In this document: piece by piece, positions 56,690 to 64,000 of the stretch | Position numbering within the stretch: the first letter of the stretch is position 1 | How the letters are laid out: every line of letters starts with the position of its first letter | Assembly (NCBI GenBank): GCA_028554795.2 | Contig: CM068827.1 | Location: 73,178,809-73,242,808, forward strand | Length of the DNA stretch: 64,000 nucleotides | Direction of reading: 5' to 3' | Origin: Sinohyriopsis cumingii | Taxonomy: Eukaryota > Mollusca > Bivalvia > Unionida > Unionidae | Position numbers and translations under genes: made by a program | Notes under the pieces: generated by a model | The model's input: only the letters and a program-made list of their open reading frames with translations | Databases searched by the model: none | What the model was told of the DNA's origin: nothing

Positions 56690-59553
56690 CATTCTGAATT
56701 GCATACATGTGGAACATATGACGATACATAGAGTTGTAACTATATATAAAAGAAAAATTGTAACTATAGAAGTTGTAAATGTATGCGTTTTGTAACTCTA
56801 CTTTTTTAAAATAATCACAAATGGTGTTCACTTCGATAAGTGTGTAATCATTTGCTTTAGTCAAATTGTTTATTATAGACCAGTGTCTTTTCGGATTTGT
56901 TGATTGTAACTTTCTTATTTTATCTTGGTTTTTCTTGTAATGCAAGTTTGCAAATGTTCCATTTGTTTCTTTAGTGATTCTTATTTCTTCATCTTTATGT
57001 GGGTTACAAATGCTGCCTGTAATTATCTCTTGGAACATTCATCAGTCCTTTTTCGTAGCAGGTATCCAAACTTGTCAATCAGATCTAATACATTTAAACT
57101 TGACATAAAGCAAATATAAAGAAACGAAGACCCTATATAAAAACATGAATATGGCATACGTTCATTTAAATTTAAAACTAACGGCAAAAAAGTGCGTTTT
57201 GTGCTGTCAATTAATATGTATTTCTTTCAATGAGAAGGAAGAAAGTAAAACAAAAAACTCATTTGTGCGTATTATTTGCAACTTTTGCAATACAGAAGTT
57301 GTACTCTGTTGATGTATATGAAAATAAGTAATCAGAAAACACTCCATAAAATCAAGATATTTTTACCGCGATCTGTTTTAAACATATATTATTTTTGCCA
57401 CTTTATCCAGGATCATACTTTCCTATGTGCTTCAAACTTGTTTCACATTAAAACAATTTATTTGCCTTTTGTTCGAGAATTGCGTTGGAAAACAAAATCA
57501 TGATACAAATGAAACTGTCGGTAGCTGCTGCAAACATTATGCAGACATATCGAAACAGTTAATCAATAACCTTCTATTTTGATATGTCCGCATGATGGTT
57601 CCAACCTGTGCATACATATGTGGACAGAAGATGTGGATTTTTCCTAACCCGAAAACTTCTCAGAAACAAACTTACATTAGCATGCACAAAATTTACAACG
57701 TGATGCACCTATGTTATTGCAAATTATCAATGCGTTTAATTATTCAAAATCAAGTAACGCACATTTTGTATTTTATTGTAAACATTTATAAGGAGCACAA
57801 TGTTGTTTAATGACATTCATAAATTAATAATTCCTTTTGAATAAATTAATTTGCATTGGGTATCATTTCGTGGAAATTGCGGTTACCACAAACAACGATT
57901 TCAAACAGCCAATGAACAGTTCACCCTCAGTAAATACAATAGCACTCCTTCAACAATTATCTACAACGACAAACAAAAATAAAACCTAACGTTTCGTAAA
58001 AAGATCAAAATTGATACCAACAATATATCTGAATGGTATTTATAATTAAAACCTACAACTGATATCCATACTACATGGATACTAGTACCAGTGGTAAGAC
58101 AAGCATTAGTAGTCTTTTAATAATATCACACAAGATCAACACGTAATGCATTGTAATTACTGTTGCACTTCATCTTGTATGCTATCTTGAACCAAATAAC
58201 CAAAACGCTATCCCGAATGTTTTACATTCACTGTAATGGCATTAGTTTGACTGTAATTTTCATCACCAAGTACGACTGAAGTCTAAATTATTAGATTTAT
58301 TATTCTACATTCGTACTGGGGAAGAAGGAAGACTAAGTTTAGTTCTAGTGTTTGCGACAAAAATATTAAATGCAACGATTAATCCTTAGGTGGACAGACA
58401 TAATCGTTTTCATAGAGTCAGTGTTGTAACATTTGATTAATTAAGCTGCGGATATGTTCATCAAATCAATCCTAATGGTGATGTTTGTTCGTACTAAAGT
58501 TTTAAGGTACATAAACGCTCCACCAGATATAAGTAACAAATATATATTATATTAATTTGACGTGAACACTATTCTAATACAACGGATAACGATTCTGAAG
58601 TTTATTCTGTGATGGCATGCAAGTTTTGAAACTTTAAAATTTATGTTTAATATGAGACTGGATAGGCGAGGACATGATGTCGATTCTGCTAAATAAAAGG
58701 ACTATTTCAAATAATTTTTCACATAGGTAAATTTAGGTAACGTTTAATAACTATTCGGTTAACACATTACGTAGTTTGTAACCATTAATTAAACCCAAAT
58801 TAACATGTCATATACTACGCCATCTCTTTCTCTCGTTCCATTTCTTTACAAATACTTACTTTTTGTAATACCAATGGGTTGTAATAGATATTCAATTATC
58901 CCGTCCTTTGCTATATGACTACTTTCTTTTAACTCTTTATCTCAACATGTACTTTGTTACTATAGCAACCATTTCAACTGGTCATTTCTAGAACAAGATG
59001 CCTTGCTCTCAATTAAGTAACTTTATTTACGTATGAAATTAGGACTTCAGCATCACCATCTTTATTAAACATAGTAGAATCAGACCAAGAGGTAGGAATC
59101 CTTTAACTCTTAAATATTTTCTTTGTTGGATTTAAAATCTTAAAAGATCTGCTTGTAAAGAAGCATCCCCTGCATTCATGAAACGTTCAAACGACTAATT
59201 GTTTGAATACAGTATTATAGTAGAGCGTCTCTGTTCCATTAGAATTTGGTATATTCGCTGTAAAAGCCAATAATCAGAGGATGCTACCAGTTTCTAGATT
59301 CATTTGAAAACAAATTATAGAAGATCAAAGCGTTTTAAATTTGAGCATAAACTCAATTTTGCGTACAAAAGCTTATTTAATCTAATTTTGTATAATGTGA
59401 TAAGGTCCCATGTGAACACATCAAAGATGAATCATCATTATAAATTCAACTGCTATATTTCACTCTTTATGCCACTGTATTTTATTTTCCTTATTTACTG
59501 TCAATAACCTTCAAAATCATATTGCAATGAAACGTACTGGGCATAGTTTTACT
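56690..59553. other. No supported gene
   Basis: AT-rich DNA with random short frames on both strands. No repeat, RNA gene or domain recognised. Confidence 0.5.
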
Positions 59554-59791
59554 TGCCGTTATCGGGGCCCCGAGTAGCCGAGTGGTATAAAGCGCTCTCC
59601 GTTACGGATCACTGCAATTTCACCTGTGTCTGCGTAGTTTCGAGTCTCGAATTCGGCCAATGTGGGTATGTGGTTCTTTCCGGGGATTTCCCGAGTTCTT
59701 CATGCACCATTAATACTGACCGCCATGTATAGCCTAGCGTGTACTGAAAAAATGGCGTTAAACCGTACAACAACAGCAACATGACGTTATC
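59554..59791 (+). mobile_element. tRNA-Leu-like SINE, family B, copy 3, with 10-bp TSD
   Basis: Starts ggggccccgagtagccgag at 59564 and ends ggcgttaaaccgtacaacaa with a short CAA tail. About 40 bp of the body between tatgtg and gttctttcc, present in copy 2, is deleted. Flanking tgccgttatc (59554-59563) and tgacgttatc (59782-59791) match at 9 of 10 positions. Confidence 0.9.
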
Positions 59792-60885
59792 ATTTTCCTT
59801 ATTATTTGGCCTGCGTTTCGTTTTGGTATACGGGCGTTGCAAAAGCAGATCAAAAGCGGGGTTGGGGGAACAAAGCTGTTTTGAAGTAATTTATTCTAAA
59901 GGGGATTCTTTTTCAATGTGTAATTTCGTATCTTCGTTTCAAATCCTGAAACAAATTACTGGTCTCAACAATCGGTTTATTTGGCCTTTTCTCCAAATCA
60001 TTGCGCGGGAAAGATTCCTCAGTCTTATCAATTCCCTCTTTAACCTCCTTCCATTGGTGGTGAGGAAGCTGCGGCATTATTCATGAGTCACGGTTCCGAT
60101 ATCCGCCCAAGACAGCCAGGATCATCTGCCTCCGGTTGTCATCGGGAAAGGTATCTAGATATCATTCCTAGCCATTATATACCCAATATTTTGCTACACT
60201 TACAACTAAAGAACAACGAAACCAATATCCAATTTATTTAGTTGAAACCATTAACTCTGTAAAGTTGTACACTAAGTTAATAACAAATACAAAATAGATC
60301 TCTTGACTTACAATTAGTCTAGTAATTTATATATGCCATGAACAATATTTTTTTCCACATCCTATGAGTTTTAAATGTGTCAGTCGGTGAAGTATCTTAC
60401 AGGTTACATTTGAAGGTACTCGGAGAGTCTATCGATTATCAAGCAACTCATGAATGTATGCATATGCCCCAGAGGTTACTGTTGACGGAAGATGTGCAAT
60501 TTCGATCACATTACAAGACCAGGAAGTAATTATGATAGTCGGAAGCGAAAGCACTTAGGTGACATAGAAAGAGCATTCTTTCTAAATTATATCTCAATAA
60601 CCGCTACCAAAGAATAATAGTAAAGTAATATCCTTCGCCTAGAAGAAGTTTCAGAAATTCCATGTTCCATTATGTTTGAGTATCTACGCTTTTGAATAAA
60701 ACATTTATTTTGGCTAAAATATTCATTTAATTTAAATTTCATCGATCGAGAAAACTATAGGCAAATTGCGACCATAAAATCTAGGACAAATGTGCAATGC
60801 TTATACTCTTTTAAATTCAGTGTTCAACGACACAGCAACACTGAAGGTATAACGTTCTGAGGAAAGTTAGAAACATTGCCCATTG
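59792..60885. other. No supported gene
   Basis: A less AT-rich stretch at 59800-60140 holds a 101-codon plus frame with no recognisable motif. The rest is AT-rich and featureless. Confidence 0.45.
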
Positions 60886-60966
60886 ATACCACAGGCAGCA
60901 TATCCGGGCTGATTCGATTCCCTTCTTGTCACAAGCCAAACGCCTTAACTACTAGGCACCGAAGTT
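60886..60966 (-). mobile_element. tRNA-like SINE head relic
   Basis: The reverse complement contains an A-box-like tgcctagtagttaaggcg and a B-box-like ggaatcgaatcagccc spaced as in a tRNA promoter. No body or tail is recognised. A decayed SINE is more likely than a tRNA gene because the acceptor stem does not pair. Confidence 0.45.
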
Positions 60967-61258
60967 CGTGCGGCAAATATAGCAAATAATGACTGTAATT
61001 ACAATAAATAATCGTAGACAGGTTGATAAAACTTTATTTTTTAAGTTCTTAAAAAGTTATCTTCTTATCAAATATTGTTTATAAATACTAATAAATGAAG
61101 AAGAAAATAAGGATGCAAAATGATTTTGAACAACTTGAAAGGGAGGTCAACTGTGTCGATATTAGCTATTCGGATAAACTCCAATATTTTCGTGTAACGA
61201 TGCATTTTTAATTGTAGCAAAAGGATACGATCATTGTATATGGGACTTCTTATAACGG

Positions 61259-61379
<121 letters not shown>

Positions 61380-61621
61380 ATAACTATACGCCAGAAAAAA
61401 GGGTTTCCGTTCTGTCTGGTGTATATTTATAAATTTATAATTGTCTACAATTAATTCTATACACCTTGATTTCTTTCATAGGAATCCCGAATGACTGTGT
61501 AGAGACATGATAATTAATTACTAGGTTGTCATGCGAGTGTTTGCTACACACAAGTGCATATAATACCGATTGAGTAACATCATTTTTTGGTGATATGTGC
61601 TTAGTCGTGAGGGAATATGTG

Positions 61622-61676
61622 CAGGCAAGGCGATGGGTGCTGTTTACCTACGGACCTGGATTCGAATCTCCGTAGA
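61622..61676 (+). mobile_element. Possible tRNA-like SINE head relic
   Basis: gcaggcaaggcgatgggtgc ... gacctggattcgaatctccg carries a good B box (GGATTCGAATC) and a weak A-box region. The same leading motif, gtgcagg.aaggcgat, occurs at 22313, suggesting a shared family. Body not recognised. Confidence 0.3.
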
Positions 61677-61829
61677 ATACGAATTAAAACTTCTCTAACG
61701 TGTATGATAGTATTATTTGTATTATTTGTATATTGTGTTTAATATATTACACGCATTACCTTTCATATACACTAATTCTTGACGCCAATCATTATTTTTG
61801 TAATACTTTGTACTTCGACCTCTGTCACA

Positions 61830-62070
61830 GAAGTTCCTACATGAAAAGTGTTCGTGTAGTCCGTCATTTTGAATGCGTCGTGTGACATCCGCTGTTTGAA
61901 ATGCTTCGAGAGATAGAGACGGTAGAAGGGAGGGAGAGAGCATCACTACCCACACGAAGTTTCTCCACAATCAGTTTTTGTGTAGTTCGCCATTTTGAGT
62001 TCTTTTTGCCACAGAGAGAGGATCAATACTCACATCTACTCTATGGCACACGGCACACACAAAATGGGTT
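61830..62070. repeat. About 127-bp direct duplication
   Basis: gtgtagtccgtcattttga at about 61854 recurs as gtgtagttcgccattttga at about 61980. Both have a gaagtt.ct.cac/atga-type lead and an agagagat/agagagagg trailing segment. Confidence 0.55.
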
Positions 62071-62099
62071 ACAAAAGCGATTCAGCTGATATCAGAGGC

Positions 62100-63520
62100 T
62101 GATATTTGTTATGACTTTTCACCATAGATGATAAAAACGTTTTTTTCGTTTTTTATTTTACCTCGAAAAACGCGTCTTTTTATGTTTTTTATTTTTTTGC
62201 GTTTTTTATATTTGGTACTTCCATTTTTTTATCGTCGGCTATACAGGCGGTCCTCTGTCATACTCTAGATAACAAATATCGATCAATAATGAATCTATGA
62301 TGCTAGCCTACGATACTTTACGTAAACATGTTACAACATAGTGCTGATATCTGGTAGTGTAGGCCAGGCGTGGTCAGATCAGTCAGATGGTGATAACGAC
62401 ATTGAGTGAAAAAAAATTCAATGTTATCTGGACTATGGTTTACAACTTTTGACATTTTTTCATATTTGTATCACTGAAACTTTAAAACTGGTATGTAGCG
62501 TGTAAATAAGTAAAATATTGATTTTTGTGTTGCCTAAAAACTACTGGAACGTTTTTTTCGTTTTTGATTTATTGAGAAAAAATGCGTTTGTTTACGTTTT
62601 AATTTTAACGTTTTTAATATCTATGCTTTTCACGGAAGCATTACAAGAAGAGGAACTGTATAACCCTGATGAAAAGCAAAAACAAATTAGCAATTTACAA
62701 CAAAGTATCTTTTGTCTGCGTAAGACGGATGTCAAACAGATTGCATGTATGTCAAGATCTGCAATTACGAACACAATCTGGAATATCTAATTGAGTAATC
62801 TGGCAAAGTTTCAGCCGGCCTAAATCCAATTCAGTCGAGTTTATGGAAGGTTTAGACGCAGATACTGGTTTAATTTTATTGAGTTCGTGTGTACACAACC
62901 TGGGTCATCATCAATGTCTTCGTTTTCTCATTCAGATATTATCAATAATTGCAAGAAAATGCATTGTCACTCTCTTTATTACACCAATCCTGTATTTTAT
63001 TTCTACATCGCTGACATTTAATTATTTCCTTCTTTTCTACATGAAGGTAAGACCAATTATCATCTTCAACCTGTTTCTTTTCGGCATTCTAGATTTTTAA
63101 AACATCACGTACATCATCAAGACAACTGTACATAAAGTGAGTCAGAATGCATTAAAACTCTTTCATTTATGTTATAGTATTTTTCACGTTGTTTGTAGTC
63201 CGATAAACGACCAAGTGCAGAAAAAGTTTATGGAAATTGTGTGTGAGGAAAATAATAAAGTATATTGACCGATGAAAAAAAGTCCAAAACTTCAAGCAAA
63301 ATAACGTTGAGACTAAAATATCAATTTGATCATGAAGGGAACGAATAATCATAATAAAATTATTAATGTTATATACTAATTATTGTTTATCCTCGTATGT
63401 AATATTGTATAGCTCGTGATGGCATCATCTATTTAAATTAATTTTTTTATTTATACTTTAATTAGGTAGAACCTAATTAGTACATGTTTAATTTTAGATT
63501 ATTTTAATTATTGATTTTCG
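62100..63520. other. No supported gene
   Basis: A T-rich motif, aacgttttttt.cgtttttgatt with a following aaaaa.gcgt, occurs twice (about 62130-62230 and 62546-62620). Otherwise AT-rich DNA without genes. Confidence 0.5.
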
Positions 63521-63524
63521 TAAT

Positions 63525-64000
63525 TATACCGGTCATTCTTATTGCATATATATTCGCTATCATACTGGTCATTCATATAGTGTATATATTCTCTATCATA
63601 CTGGTTATTCCTATAGCATATCTATTCACTATCATATTGGTCACTTCTAAAGCATATCTATTCGCTATCATACTGGTCATTCCTGTAGCATACATGTTCG
63701 TTATTATACTGGTCACCCCTACAGCATATCAATTCGCTATCATCCTGGTCATTCATATAGCATATATACTCGCTATCATACCGGTCATTCTTATTGCATA
63801 TATATTCGCTATCATACTGGTCATTCCTATAGTATATATATTCGCTATACTACTGGTCATTCCTGTAGCATATATATTTTCTATCATACTGGTCACTCCT
63901 ATAGCATATATATTAGCTATCATACTGCTCGTTCCTATATCATATACAGCCGCTATCATACTGGTCACTCCTATAGCATATATATTCGTTATCATTATGG
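63525..64000. repeat. 36-bp minisatellite, about 13 copies, running off the window
   Basis: The unit is catactggtcattcctatag followed by catatatattcgctat. Copies are 80-95 percent alike. Because 36 is a multiple of three, a minus-strand frame stays open across it (63995-63753) and gives a 12-residue repeat of the type IANIYAIGMTSM. No start context or non-repeat protein adjoins it in the window. Confidence 0.92.

Overview
The window is eukaryotic: AT-rich, crowded with long microsatellites, tRNA-derived SINEs and degraded non-LTR, LTR and Polinton/Maverick elements, with no recognisable host gene. The mix (two tRNA-SINE families, Polintons, I/Nimb-like, RTE-like and L2-like LINEs, a Gmr1-like Gypsy element) best fits a marine invertebrate, most likely a mollusc. 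That is inference; no gene in the window proves it. It reads as intergenic, transposon-derived DNA, and almost every recognisable coding segment is broken.

Layout. 0-7.9 kb: non-coding DNA with an old diverged duplication, one SINE, a 58-bp tandem repeat and long ATT, AT, CT and GA microsatellites. 7.95-10.55 kb: a compact divergent block of unidentified genes. Two paralogous genes run leftward, each followed by a histone-mRNA-type 3' stem-loop plus a purine-rich element. A Gln/Pro-rich ORF and a basic ORF run rightward. This is the most unusual part of the window. 11.3-15.9 kb: a decayed Polinton/Maverick with a packaging-ATPase fragment, a retroviral-type integrase and the C-terminal part of the major capsid protein. 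19.7-21.2 kb: remnants of a second Polinton copy (integrase chromodomain end and a possible minor-capsid fragment). 23.6-24.1 kb: 43-bp minisatellite. 25.6-28.0 kb: a 5'-truncated RTE-like LINE bounded by a 16-bp target duplication.

29.5-36.0 kb and 47.8-52.95 kb: two nearly full-length minus-strand copies of one I/Nimb-like LINE (gag-like ORF1, endonuclease, RT, RNase H). The first copy is interrupted by an L2-like LINE at 33.9-35.0 kb. 37.0-37.5 kb: a 13-copy, 40-bp satellite carrying an E-box. 39.9-40.1 kb: a hAT-type MITE. 41-42.3 kb: a SINE cluster. 53.0-56.4 kb: a decayed Ty3/Gypsy element whose pol domains run protease-integrase-RT-RNase H, the order of Gmr1-like elements. 59.6-64 kb: more SINEs and microsatellites, and a 36-bp minisatellite that runs off the end.

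No working pathway can be drawn from these genes. What the window records is nested insertion and decay, plus one unexplained gene block with histone-type transcript ends.
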